DNA of 10,131 nucleotides from Cenarchaeum sp. (GCA_007570915.1 RKSK01000144.1:1-10131); one strand, 5' to 3'; shown: positions 1 through 6,595, numbered from the stretch's first letter. Program-made: numbers and translations. The notes: generated by a model from the sequence alone, not told the origin.

Positions 1-35
1 TAGATTGCCCTCATGGGGTTGGCCTCGGCGCTCAT
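1..35 (-). CDS. rpl5: Ribosomal protein uL5 (L5), N-terminal fragment
   Basis: Only the first 11 codons are present and the gene continues off the left edge. The visible peptide is MSAEANPMRAI. The Asn-Pro-Met-Arg-x-Ile stretch is the typical start of archaeal L5, which binds 5S rRNA in the large subunit. Its ATG shares four bases (ATGA) with the stop of the upstream S4e gene. S4e followed by L5 is the standard archaeal spc-operon order, so the context supports the call strongly even though so little sequence is visible. Confidence 0.85.
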   Translation of the reverse strand, partial: MSAEANPMRAI

Positions 36-748
36 GCCACGCTCACCGCAGGCTCCCCCCTGCCTATGGCCATGACAATCTCGGCCGGCACGTCGACCCT
101 CCTGTCCCCCAGGGACATCGTCGCCATGGCCGGCAGGACAAACGTCCCCCTTTTTATCTCATCCACCGTCCCCGTGGCGCCGGCGTTGGCCCCCCTCGTG
201 ACCATCGCGAGGCAGCCGGCCTCGAGGCGTATGACCTCGCCCATCTCCTGGCCCGGCACCGATATTACGCAAGAGTCCCCGACCCTCACGTCCGCGCCGG
301 TTATGACCGAGCGCCCGTCGTGCATGCCCACCTGCGTCCTGCCGCCGCGTATGGTCACCTTTGAGGTGACCTTGCAGATCTTTTTGCCCATCTCCGCGGA
401 GTCGACGGCCACGGGGCGCAGTATCTGCCCCTCGCGCGGGACCATGCGGTACATTGCGCCGCTGCCGCGCAGCTCCACGGTGTCCATGAGGCCGATCCCG
501 TGGTGGAGCGACTTGCGGACCACGCCGTCGACCTTGACGCCGCCGGAGTATATCGCAGACTTTGCCTCGCGCAGCGTGCGGACCACGCCCAGGACGTCCC
601 TGAGGAGGACCGCCGTGGGCACCGAGAGCGCGCGCGGGTGCTGGCCCGGCCTTACCGTCACGACAAAGCGCTTGTTCTTGCGCGATATGCCCCAAAAGGC
701 CGGCGCCATCTGGCGCTTTAGCTTTTTGCTGCCCGCGACGCTGACCAT
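32..748 (-). CDS. rps4e: Ribosomal protein eS4 (S4e)
   Basis: This is a 238-residue small-subunit protein found in archaea and eukaryotes but not bacteria. The N-terminus (MVSVAGSKKLKRQMAPAFW) and the following S4-type RNA-binding region (about residues 40-105, with VPTAVLLRDVLG and SGGVKVDGVVR) are typical. A central beta-rich domain follows, then a KOW-like segment near residues 170-200 (LEAGCLAMVTRGANAGATG). The length is normal for the archaeal family. The ATG overlaps the L24 stop by one base (TAATG), and the gene overlaps L5 by four, so translational coupling is likely. Confidence 0.97.
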   Translation of the reverse strand: MVSVAGSKKLKRQMAPAFWGISRKNKRFVVTVRPGQHPRALSVPTAVLLRDVLGVVRTLREAKSAIYSGGVKVDGVVRKSLHHGIGLMDTVELRGSGAMYRMVPREGQILRPVAVDSAEMGKKICKVTSKVTIRGGRTQVGMHDGRSVITGADVRVGDSCVISVPGQEMGEVIRLEAGCLAMVTRGANAGATGTVDEIKRGTFVLPAMATMSLGDRRVDVPAEIVMAIGRGEPAVSVA

Positions 749-1401
749 TACTGGGATCCCTCCCCGGCCTTTTTGGCGCCAGTGCCTGCCTCGTCCTTGT
801 GCCCCTCGGCCTTTTCGCCTGCGCCCCTGTGCTCGCCGGCTTCGGCCTTTTCGCCTGCGCCCCTGTGCTCGCCGGCTTCGGCCTTTTCGCCTGCGCCCTT
901 GGGCGCCCCGCCAGGCCCGGCGCTCGCCGGCCCCTGCCCGCCCGCCTGCCCGCCATCGAGCATCCTGCCGGCCAGCCGGGCGTCTATCGTGCTGGCGTAC
1001 CGCGGCGCCGGCGCCTGCGCGCCGCCGGGCGGCGGCGCGGGCCTCCCTGCGCCCCTCTCGCCGCGTACCCTCGCCATCCTTCGCGAGTCGGCGCCGTTGA
1101 GCGACGTCACGACGACGTTGGTCGAGTGTATCTGCACGTCAAACTTTTCGCCCTTGCCCTTTTCCTTCTTGACGCCCTCGATGGCGATCCGGCCCGCGAG
1201 CGCAAAGACGCGCGAGACCCTGCCCTCGACGTCCTTGTACTCGCCGCGCACGACCCTCACGGTGTCGCCGGCCACGACGCGCACGCTGCGCCTCGAGTGC
1301 CTCGAGCGCAGGTCAGGCGAGAGGGCCGCTCCGAGCTGCCTGGACCGCACGGAGTGGCTCGCCCGCCATATCTGCCTGTTGCGCATCTTTGAGGGCTTCA
1401 T
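748..1401 (-). CDS. rpl24: Ribosomal protein uL24 (L24) with repetitive C-terminal tail
   Basis: The first ~115 of 217 residues form an archaeal L24, an assembly-initiating 23S rRNA-binding protein. The core has a basic N-terminus and a KOW motif at about residues 40-65 (RVVAGDTVRVVRGEYKDVEG). The family is usually about 120-150 residues, so roughly 100 residues here are an added Ala/Gly/Pro/Glu-rich tail. Residues 169-200 of the tail are a tandem repeat of GAGEKAEAGEHR, two full units plus eight residues. The tail ends at a normal stop that overlaps S4e, so it is translated and not a frameshift artefact. The ATG at 1401 lies one base after the L14 stop. An alternative ATG five codons in cannot be excluded. 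Confidence 0.95.
   Translation of the reverse strand: MKPSKMRNRQIWRASHSVRSRQLGAALSPDLRSRHSRRSVRVVAGDTVRVVRGEYKDVEGRVSRVFALAGRIAIEGVKKEKGKGEKFDVQIHSTNVVVTSLNGADSRRMARVRGERGAGRPAPPPGGAQAPAPRYASTIDARLAGRMLDGGQAGGQGPASAGPGGAPKGAGEKAEAGEHRGAGEKAEAGEHRGAGEKAEGHKDEAGTGAKKAGEGSQ
807..898 (-). repeat. 36-bp tandem repeat inside the L24 gene
   Basis: Two identical 36-base copies (807-842 and 843-878) are followed by the first 20 bases of a third (879-898). The period is twelve codons, so the repeat keeps the reading frame and encodes GAGEKAEAGEHR. Exact identity at third codon positions points to recent duplication by replication slippage rather than to an old protein motif. Confidence 0.95.
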
Positions 1402-1402
1402 C

Positions 1403-1837
1403 TCATGCCACCATTGACGCCAGGTTTGCCAGCCTCGGCCACTTTTCAGACGCCTCTGACGCGACAGGCCCCTTTATCTCGGTCCCCTTGACCTCGCCCT
1501 CCTTTGAGGTCAGGACCGCGGCGTTGTCCTCGAACGTGACGCGCACGCCGTGCAGCCTGCGGACGGGGTACTTTTGCCTTATGATGACGGCCCCGTAGAC
1601 CTGCTTGCGCAGCTCGGCCGGGCCCTTTTTGACGACGACGTTGACAAAGTCGCCGACGGCGGCGGCCGGCAGCCTGGAGACGCGCGTCTTTGTCTTTTGG
1701 ACCATGACGATCTCGAGTATCTTTGCCCCCGTGTTGTCCGCGCAGACGACCTGCGCGCCTATCGGGAGCGACCTCGTCACGTAGGGCCTAAACTCCTCGA
1801 CGCCGCGCGTCTTGCCGCGGCTGCGCCCCTGCGACAC
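1403..1837 (-). CDS. rpl14: Ribosomal protein uL14 (L14)
   Basis: This 144-residue large-subunit protein contains the L14 beta-barrel core, with VVCADNTGAKILEI near residues 30-43 and GDFVNVVVKKGP further on. It binds 23S rRNA at the subunit interface. The GTG start at 1837 was chosen because the S17 stop and this codon share one base (TAGTG). It also gives MSQGRSRGKTRGVEEFRPYV, a typical thaumarchaeal-style N-terminus. The longer in-frame extension back to 1891 lies inside S17 and looks random. The final ~25 residues (VASEASEKWPRLANLASMVA) extend past the usual barrel, as in related archaea. Confidence 0.96.
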   Translation of the reverse strand: MSQGRSRGKTRGVEEFRPYVTRSLPIGAQVVCADNTGAKILEIVMVQKTKTRVSRLPAAAVGDFVNVVVKKGPAELRKQVYGAVIIRQKYPVRRLHGVRVTFEDNAAVLTSKEGEVKGTEIKGPVASEASEKWPRLANLASMVA

Positions 1838-2166
1838 TAGGCCCCCGCCTCCACGACGACAAAGGAGACGGACTTTGAGACCGGCCTGCACTCGGCGGCC
1901 ATGACCCTCGCCCCCACCGCCACGTCAATGTTGGAGGGCACGTGCGCGTGGATGCGCCTGCGGCTGCGCGCGTACCTCTTGAACTTTGGTATGTACGCCG
2001 GCGCGTCGCGCTCGACTACGACGGTGCTTTTCGCGCTCGCCGATATGACCGTCCCCTCAAAGAGCCTGCCGCGTATCGGGAGCGTCCCGTTGAACGGGTT
2101 TTTGGCGTCGCCCTCGGCGGGCTCGCGCGGGGGGTCGGCGACCTTGAGGCCAATGTCGCGCGTCAT
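1837..2166 (-). CDS. rps17: Ribosomal protein uS17 (S17)
   Basis: This is a 109-residue small-subunit OB-fold protein that binds 16S rRNA. The family core is clear: GRLFEGTVISASAKSTVVVE followed by the basic stretch PKFKRYARSRRRIHAH, then a second beta region ending SVSFVVVEAGA. The N-terminal ~30 residues (MTRDIGLKVADPPREP) match the archaeal extension. The ATG at 2166 overlaps the Rpp29 stop as ATGA, which fixes the start. The same frame stays open to 2358, but that part only shadows Rpp29. Confidence 0.96.
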   Translation of the reverse strand: MTRDIGLKVADPPREPAEGDAKNPFNGTLPIRGRLFEGTVISASAKSTVVVERDAPAYIPKFKRYARSRRRIHAHVPSNIDVAVGARVMAAECRPVSKSVSFVVVEAGA

Positions 2167-2417
2167 CGCGCCCCCCTCCTGTCGTGCGGCCTGCCCACCA
2201 GCGAGTCGCCGTCTGCCTCGGCCACGGAGCCGCCGGACTCCAGCGAGAACGCCGAGCCGGCCTTTGGGACCCAGCGCGTCCTGCCCCCCTCGCGCAGCGC
2301 CAGCATCGACATCGTCTCGTCGACGACCGTCCCGCCAATCCCGACGGTGTGCGCGCACGGCGAGCGCACGACGCGCATCGCCGCGCCTATGAGCTCCGTC
2401 TCGGCGGGCCGGCTCAT
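2163..2417 (-). CDS. rnp1: Ribonuclease P protein component 1 (Rpp29/Pop4)
   Basis: This 84-residue protein is the archaeal RNase P subunit that helps the P RNA cleave 5' leaders from precursor tRNAs. The Sm-like barrel pattern is visible: ELIGAAMRVVRSPCAHTVGI, then GGTVVDETMSMLAL, then RWVPKAGSAFSLE. It sits between L29 and S17, the usual archaeal location. It is at the short end for the family, with only a brief basic C-terminus (GRPHDRRGAR). Both ends overlap neighbours as ATGA, so it is probably made stoichiometrically with ribosomal proteins. Confidence 0.9.
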   Translation of the reverse strand: MSRPAETELIGAAMRVVRSPCAHTVGIGGTVVDETMSMLALREGGRTRWVPKAGSAFSLESGGSVAEADGDSLVGRPHDRRGAR

Positions 2418-2617
2418 GCCGTGCCCTCCTCTCGCATGCGCGTGAGCATCCTGGCGACTGTCCGCCTCATGGGGCGTATCTTGCCGCTGTCCTTGCGGAG
2501 CGTCCCCTTTGAGGAGTCGGTCCGCATCTTTGTGAGCTCGGAGCGCAGCTCTGTTATCTTTTGGCGCATCTCGTCCCTGGAGAGCTTGCGCACGTCGCGC
2601 ATCCTCATGCCGGCCAT
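2414..2617 (-). CDS. rpl29: Ribosomal protein uL29 (L29)
   Basis: This 67-residue protein forms two helices at the peptide exit tunnel. The pattern RDVRKLSRDEMRQKITELRS, a lysine/arginine-rich middle and a helical RRTVARMLTRMREE end are typical of L29. The ATG at 2617 overlaps the S3 stop by one base (TGATG). A GTG one codon upstream (2620) and ATGs at the fourth and sixth codons are alternatives that would barely change the protein. The stop overlaps the Rpp29 start. Confidence 0.95.
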   Translation of the reverse strand: MAGMRMRDVRKLSRDEMRQKITELRSELTKMRTDSSKGTLRKDSGKIRPMRRTVARMLTRMREEGTA

Positions 2618-3408
2618 CACCTGCCGCCCCCCGGCGAGGCGGCGCCGCCGGCCAGCACGCCCTCGTCGGTCTCCTCGGGGCCCCCGTCGGCCGCCTCCGG
2701 CGCGGCCCTTTCTCCCCCCGCGGCCCCCTCCGAGCCGGCGCTCCTGGCCTCCTTGGGGTCGACCGGCCTCTCCTCGGCCCTCTCGATCCTGATCCTCTGC
2801 CTCTTTGCCCTGGGGGCCTTCATCTCAAAGCTCTCCCTCGCGCGGTACTCGTCCTCCTTTGCTATGCGTATGCGTATGCCGATGAGGCCCATCGGCGTCT
2901 CGACGTGGACAATGTCCTCCTCTACGACGGCGTCGGCGAAGGCGCCGGCGCGCGGGAGGACGCCGATCGTGCGCTTCTCAAAGGCAGAGCGGTCGCCGCG
3001 CAGCTTGCCAGACGCCGTGATCTGGACGCCCTTTGCGCCGCCGGCCATGACCTGGCGCATCGTCCACATGACGGCGCGGCGGAACGCCGTGCCGCGCTTT
3101 ATGTGCGCGGCGACCCTGTTGCACATGACCGTCGGGGAGAGCTCGGGCTTTGTGTTCTCCTTGACGGATATGCGCGGCTCCTTGTAGCCGAACCTTCTCG
3201 CGATCTCGTCGGTCAGCCTGCGTATCCCCTCGCCCTTGCGCCCGATGACGAGGCCCGGCCTCGTCACGTGGACCGTTATCGTGGTCCCGGTCGGCCGCGC
3301 CTCGACGTCGGCGCCCGAAAAGCCCGCGTCGCCGATCTCCTCGCGCAGGTAGGACATGAGCTGCAGCGAGTTATAGTTGTCGCGGATGGCGTTCTTTGCC
3401 GAGGTCAT
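2617..3408 (-). CDS. rps3: Ribosomal protein uS3 (S3) with acidic low-complexity tail
   Basis: This 263-residue small-subunit protein sits near the mRNA entry channel. A KH type-2 domain is evident, with the GxxG loop in GLVIGRKGEGIRRL at about residues 52-65. The conserved S3 C-terminal domain follows (VMCNRVAAHIKRGTAFRRAV, then AKGVQITASGKLRG). From about residue 210 the chain becomes a Glu/Ala/Gly-rich tail of roughly 50 residues (for example AGSEGAAGGERAAPEAADGG), longer than the core needs. The ATG is one base after the L22 stop. Confidence 0.97.
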   Translation of the reverse strand: MTSAKNAIRDNYNSLQLMSYLREEIGDAGFSGADVEARPTGTTITVHVTRPGLVIGRKGEGIRRLTDEIARRFGYKEPRISVKENTKPELSPTVMCNRVAAHIKRGTAFRRAVMWTMRQVMAGGAKGVQITASGKLRGDRSAFEKRTIGVLPRAGAFADAVVEEDIVHVETPMGLIGIRIRIAKEDEYRARESFEMKAPRAKRQRIRIERAEERPVDPKEARSAGSEGAAGGERAAPEAADGGPEETDEGVLAGGAASPGGGR

Positions 3409-3409
3409 G

Positions 3410-3865
3410 CTACACCTCCTGGGCCACCAGCTCGACGTGCGTGAGCGTGTTGTTCTTTGGCGACGCGCGCCCGAACGCGCGCGGCGTAAACCTCTCCATG
3501 ACCATGCCCTTGTGGACCGTCACGCCGACAAGGCGCAGCCTGTCGAGGTCCATGCCCTTGTACTCGGCGTTTGACTCGAGGTTGTCAAGCAGGCGCACAA
3601 ACTCCCCGGCGGCCTTGACGGGGTAGCGGCCCGCCATGACGCCGGGGTCGGGCTTGTGCCCAACCTGGCGCTTGTGGCGGCGCATGGGCACGGCGCGCTC
3701 CTTGCGGATGACGGCCTGCAGGTAGTCGCGCGCGCCCTCGAGCGTGAGCCTCCGTATGCTCGCGGCTATCTCCCTGGCGTGCTTGTGCGATATCTGCCGC
3801 TCGCGCATCGCCGCGCGCACGTGGCGGGTCCCGTCGTAGCCCTGGAACGCGTACCCGTAGCCCAT
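3410..3865 (-). CDS. rpl22: Ribosomal protein uL22 (L22)
   Basis: This 151-residue large-subunit protein lines the peptide exit tunnel. The stretch RQISHKHAREIAASIR, the basic hairpin region MRRHKRQVGHKPDPGVMAGR, and FVRLLDNLESNAEYKGMDLD followed by PKNNTLTHVELVAQE are strongly archaeal and, from memory, nearly thaumarchaeal-specific. The ATG at 3865 gives MGYGYAFQGYDGTRHVRA, which fits the family start. An upstream GTG at 3874 would overlap the S19 stop and add three residues, and is possible. Confidence 0.96.
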   Translation of the reverse strand: MGYGYAFQGYDGTRHVRAAMRERQISHKHAREIAASIRRLTLEGARDYLQAVIRKERAVPMRRHKRQVGHKPDPGVMAGRYPVKAAGEFVRLLDNLESNAEYKGMDLDRLRLVGVTVHKGMVMERFTPRAFGRASPKNNTLTHVELVAQEV

Positions 3866-3870
3866 CGCGA

Positions 3871-4263
3871 TCACTTTAGCGGCACGTAGAGGCTGGATCT
3901 CGAGGCCCCCACGCCCGGCGCGCCGTGGTTCACGCGCTTGTTGGTTATGACAAACTCGCCGAGGTAGCGGCCGATCATCTCGGGGACGATGGCGACCTCG
4001 CGGAACTCCTTGCCCGAGAATACGGCGACCCTGGCACCGACCATGTAGGGCAGGACTATGAGGTCCCTGACATGCGTCCGGACGGGGCCGGCCCCGCCGG
4101 CGCGCGAGTCGCGTATCTCCCTGGTCAGCCTGCGCTTGCCCTCGCTGAGGCCCCTGGAGAGCGACCTGCGCTGCCTGGCCGTGAAGAGGCCAAACCAGCG
4201 CTCGGCGTCCATGCCCTCGAGGTCCTTGAGGGGTATCCCGCGGTAGTCGAACTTTTTCACCAT
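3871..4263 (-). CDS. rps19: Ribosomal protein uS19 (S19)
   Basis: This is a 130-residue small-subunit head protein. The archaeal form is recognisable from MVKKFDYRGIPLKDLEGMDA, the basic KRRLTREIRDSRAGG segment and the diagnostic S19 core VFSGKEFREVAIVPEMIGRY followed by LGEFVITNKRVNHGAPGVGA. Length is normal. It is the only gene in the operon preceded by a real gap, 39 bases after L23, where L2 would be expected in many archaeal operons. Confidence 0.97.
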   Translation of the reverse strand: MVKKFDYRGIPLKDLEGMDAERWFGLFTARQRRSLSRGLSEGKRRLTREIRDSRAGGAGPVRTHVRDLIVLPYMVGARVAVFSGKEFREVAIVPEMIGRYLGEFVITNKRVNHGAPGVGASRSSLYVPLK

Positions 4264-4278
4264 TTCAGGCCGCCTGCT

Positions 4279-4294
4279 GGGGGGGTTGGGGGGG
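4279..4294 (+). other. Paired G7 tracts in the L23-S19 gap
   Basis: On the plus strand, two runs of seven G are separated by TT. Each run can supply two G-triplets, so the pattern G3-N1-G3-N2-G3-N1-G3 is met. That makes an intramolecular G-quadruplex possible on the DNA template strand, while the mRNA carries the matching C-runs. It fills the only sizeable gap inside the operon. A role in pausing or polarity is inference. Confidence 0.6.
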
Positions 4295-4302
4295 TGGTCA
4301 TA

Positions 4303-4569
4303 TTAGAGCATTCCTATTTTCGTGGCCAGGTCGCGCGCCTTTTCGGCCGTCTCAAAGCGCACAAAGGCCTTTTTGCCGTATATCGTGCGGGCCGTGTTGA
4401 CCCCGGCGGCCCTCTGCCCGTAGAGCTCCTCGACGGCCTCGGCGACCTGGGCCTTGCTCGCCTCCCTGCCCACGATAAAGCATATCTTGGCCTCGGACTC
4501 TACCATCGCGAACGTCTTTTCGGTGATGTAGGGCCGTATGACGACCCTCGCGGCCTCCTCGGCGTTCAT
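4303..4569 (-). CDS. rpl23: Ribosomal protein uL23 (L23)
   Basis: This 88-residue large-subunit protein forms part of the exit-tunnel docking site for SRP and nascent-chain factors. The N-terminal VIRPYITEKTFAMVE, the central FIVGREASKAQVAEAVEELY and the closing KKAFVRFETAEKARDLATKI are the standard L23 pattern, and the length is typical of archaea. The ATG overlaps the L4 stop (ATGA). The longer open frame upstream to 4734 lies within L4 and was discarded. Confidence 0.97.
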   Translation of the reverse strand: MNAEEAARVVIRPYITEKTFAMVESEAKICFIVGREASKAQVAEAVEELYGQRAAGVNTARTIYGKKAFVRFETAEKARDLATKIGML

Positions 4570-5378
4570 TGCGGCGCCCCCATGGCCTCGAGGTGGGGCG
4601 TCGGGATGGAGGCGATCTCGCCGATCGCGGCCCTCGTGTAGACGGTGAGGCGGGCCGGCGCGGCGCCGGGGGCCAGGTCGAGGACGCTCAGGTCGCGCGC
4701 GCGGCGGGCCTCGACGCCGGGGACGGCCCCGCACGCGCGGGCCAGGGCCCCGCCGCCGGCGGTCACAAAGAGGACGCTCTTGCCGACCTTTTTTGTGCGC
4801 CCGCGCAGGGCAGGCTTGCCGCTGCGCCTGCGCCTGGGGAGGAGGCGCTCGACGTCGGCGTACAGGCCCAGCGCGCCGAGGAGCGCGCGCACGCCCTTTG
4901 CCGTGGACGTCTCCATGACGTCGTCGCTCACGACTAGCGGCAGCGCCGCGCCGTCGGGCACGCGGTGGCCGCGCGAGGCGACAAGGCCCCTGTCGGCCGT
5001 AGCGGCGATCGCCGAGCAGAGGGCGAGTCGGCGCTCCTTGCGGTTTATCCTCTTGCGTATCGCGCGCTCGGCCCTCGGCGGGTGGGCCTGCCTGCCGCCG
5101 CGGACGGAGGCGACGCCGGCGGCCTCGCCCTGCCTGCGCCCGCCGCTCGTGCGTATCCTGGCGATCCTGGCCTGGCCCTGGCCCGTCGGCGGGTTGGCGG
5201 TGCGCGCGACGACGTCCATGCCGGCCGTCGGGTGCCGCCCCTGCGGCTGGAAGCGGCGCGTGCTCATTATCGCGTGCGCGCGCGCTATAATGTCGCGGCG
5301 AAACGGCGTCGCAAAGACTCGCGGGAGCTCGACCTCGCCGTCGCTCGTCCCGTCTGCGCGCATGACGGCGACTGCCAT
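4566..5378 (-). CDS. rpl4: Ribosomal protein uL4 (L4)
   Basis: This 270-residue large-subunit protein has a globular domain and a long loop that reaches the exit tunnel. It shows the archaeal/eukaryotic L4 features VELPRVFATPFRRDIIARA, the tunnel loop with RQGEAAGVASVRGGRQAHPP, then INRKERRLALCSAIAATADR and a C-terminal Rossmann-like part. Length is normal. The ATG overlaps the L3 stop by one base (TGATG). L3-L4-L23 is the conserved start of the operon. Confidence 0.97.
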   Translation of the reverse strand: MAVAVMRADGTSDGEVELPRVFATPFRRDIIARAHAIMSTRRFQPQGRHPTAGMDVVARTANPPTGQGQARIARIRTSGGRRQGEAAGVASVRGGRQAHPPRAERAIRKRINRKERRLALCSAIAATADRGLVASRGHRVPDGAALPLVVSDDVMETSTAKGVRALLGALGLYADVERLLPRRRRSGKPALRGRTKKVGKSVLFVTAGGGALARACGAVPGVEARRARDLSVLDLAPGAAPARLTVYTRAAIGEIASIPTPHLEAMGAPQ

Positions 5379-6364
5379 CAGGCGATCACCTCCAGTATGT
5401 TGGGCTTTTGCGCCTTGCCCGAGGGCGGGCGCATCGGCGCGCGCAGCTTGACTAGCCTGCGCGGCGTGCCGGGGACCGAGCCCATGAGCACGACATAGTC
5501 GCCTGCCACGCTGCCAAACCTGTGGTGCCCGCCTGCGGGGTTAATGGGGTCGCCCTCGCCGGCGCTGCCCATGGCCATTATCCTCTTGTTGTACTCTATG
5601 CGCTGGTGGGCCCCCATCTGGCCCGCGCGCGGGACCGTGTACATGACATACTGCGGCGATATGGGCCCGAGCGAGCCGAGCTCCCTGACGCTCTTGCGCG
5701 ACTTGTGCTGCTTGCGCTTGGCGCCGTAGCGCTTTATGACGCCCTGCCAGCCCTTGCCGCGCGATATCGCCGCGACGTCGACGGTCGCGCCGGCCTCAAA
5801 GATCCTGTCGACGCCGACCTCCTTGCCGAGAAGGCCCGAGACGTACTCGAACTGGGCCGCGACGTCGCCGCCGCCGACTGCGGCCTCAAACACGTACGGC
5901 GCCTTTTGGCCCGTGGACGCGTCCTCGGGGGTCACGGCGAGGAGCGCAAATATGCGCCTGATCCTGCCCAGCGAGGCCCTGGCCGACTCGAGGGCGCCCT
6001 CGGCGCTCTTGAGGCCCAGGCGCTTTGAGACCTTTTTTGGCATCTCGGCGGCGTAGACGTCAAACTCGGCGTGGTGGCCGGCGTGGTCGCGCGAGTAGCC
6101 CCTAACGCCGACGACCGTCGCCGGCGGCGTCGCGATGACCGTCGCCATGCTGACCAGCTGCTTGCCGTGGTTTGGCGTGTGCTCGCGGTCGTCGATGCTG
6201 ACAATGCGCACGCAGCCGGCCTTGAAGCCGGCGTGCGCGAGCATGCGCGGCTCGCCGGATGCCCCCGGCCAGGAGCGTATCCTGGCCTCCATCGTGCCGG
6301 CGCGCTTGCGCGGCAGGTAGGCGAGGCTGCCCCTGCGCGGCTGGCTGTGCTTCCTGTGCCCCAT
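5378..6364 (-). CDS. rpl3: Ribosomal protein uL3 (L3), first gene of the operon
   Basis: This 328-residue large-subunit protein has an extension that reaches the peptidyl-transferase centre. The start MGHRKHSQPRRGSLAYLPRK is the standard archaeal/eukaryotic N-terminus. Other family segments are REHTPNHGKQLVSMATVIAT, GKGWQGVIKRYGAKRKQHKS and GQMGAHQRIEYNKRIMAMG. Length is normal. The ATG is about 30 bases downstream of a TATA-like box (6391-6404), so the mRNA leader would be only a few bases. This marks the likely main promoter of the ribosomal operon. Confidence 0.98.
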   Translation of the reverse strand: MGHRKHSQPRRGSLAYLPRKRAGTMEARIRSWPGASGEPRMLAHAGFKAGCVRIVSIDDREHTPNHGKQLVSMATVIATPPATVVGVRGYSRDHAGHHAEFDVYAAEMPKKVSKRLGLKSAEGALESARASLGRIRRIFALLAVTPEDASTGQKAPYVFEAAVGGGDVAAQFEYVSGLLGKEVGVDRIFEAGATVDVAAISRGKGWQGVIKRYGAKRKQHKSRKSVRELGSLGPISPQYVMYTVPRAGQMGAHQRIEYNKRIMAMGSAGEGDPINPAGGHHRFGSVAGDYVVLMGSVPGTPRRLVKLRAPMRPPSGKAQKPNILEVIA

Positions 6365-6389
6365 CCTGGCGGGCGGGGCCGGCGCGGCC

Positions 6390-6424
6390 CCTTTTAACTA
6401 TTTTCGGGCCCGCCGGCGCGGCGC
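6390..6424 (-). repeat. Promoter-like block, copy A
   Basis: Read on the plus strand, CCTTTTAAC (6390-6398), a 5-base spacer, TCGGGCC (6404-6410) and CGCCGGCGCGGCGC (6411-6424) match copy B at 7751-7786 element for element. In total 30 bases are identical; only the spacer sequence and small length differences separate the copies. It may be a shared promoter architecture or a duplicated segment edge. Confidence 0.65.
6391..6404 (-). promoter_or_regulatory. TATA-type promoter of the ribosomal operon
   Basis: Read on the minus strand, the sequence is AAAATAGTTAAAAG, an AT-rich island in a very GC-rich surround. The TTAAAA centre (6392-6397) is about 30 bases before the L3 ATG, which fits an archaeal TATA box with a very short leader. 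The purine-rich bases just upstream could act as the TFB recognition element. The same GTTAAAAGG core occurs at 7751-7759. Confidence 0.7.
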
Positions 6425-6546
6425 GGCGGGCGCCAAAGCGGCCAGGCCCGCCAAAAACCGTGCCCGTTCACGCAGCAGGGCCGCGTCGCCCTGCGGCCAA
6501 ACCCAATGATCGCGCTCATGCCGGCCGGGAAGCGTTGCGCGCGCTG

Positions 6547-6586
6547 GCCACATGGGGTGCCCGTCGGCCAGGCCATCCCATGTGGC
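6547..6586. repeat. Inverted repeat, 10-bp perfect arms
   Basis: Arms GCCACATGGG (6547-6556) and CCCATGTGGC (6577-6586) are perfect reverse complements. Three further inner pairs extend the stem to 13 if one G-T pair is allowed. The loop is about 14-20 bases. It overlaps the palindrome at 6584-6595. Confidence 0.85.
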
Positions 6587-6595
6587 ATGCATGCC
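6584..6595. repeat. Perfect 12-bp palindrome GGCATGCATGCC
   Basis: The sequence equals its own reverse complement and contains two overlapping CATG words. It could be a dimeric-protein site or a small cruciform. It lies directly at the right arm of the 6547-6586 inverted repeat. Confidence 0.85.

Noticed and set aside
66..1100. Long plus-strand open frame of 344 codons opposite S4e and L24
   Set aside because: It is antisense to two well-recognised genes; its translation is Arg/Pro/Ala-rich low complexity created by GC-rich codons and the L24 repeat.
2163..2445. An SUI1/eIF1 gene next to L29, as in some archaeal operons
   Set aside because: The only ORF there matches Rpp29 and no second gene fits between L29 and S17.
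6453..6457. Minus-strand T5 run as the terminator of the membrane-protein gene
   Set aside because: It is over 500 bases past the stop codon and only five T long; too weak to call without RNA data.
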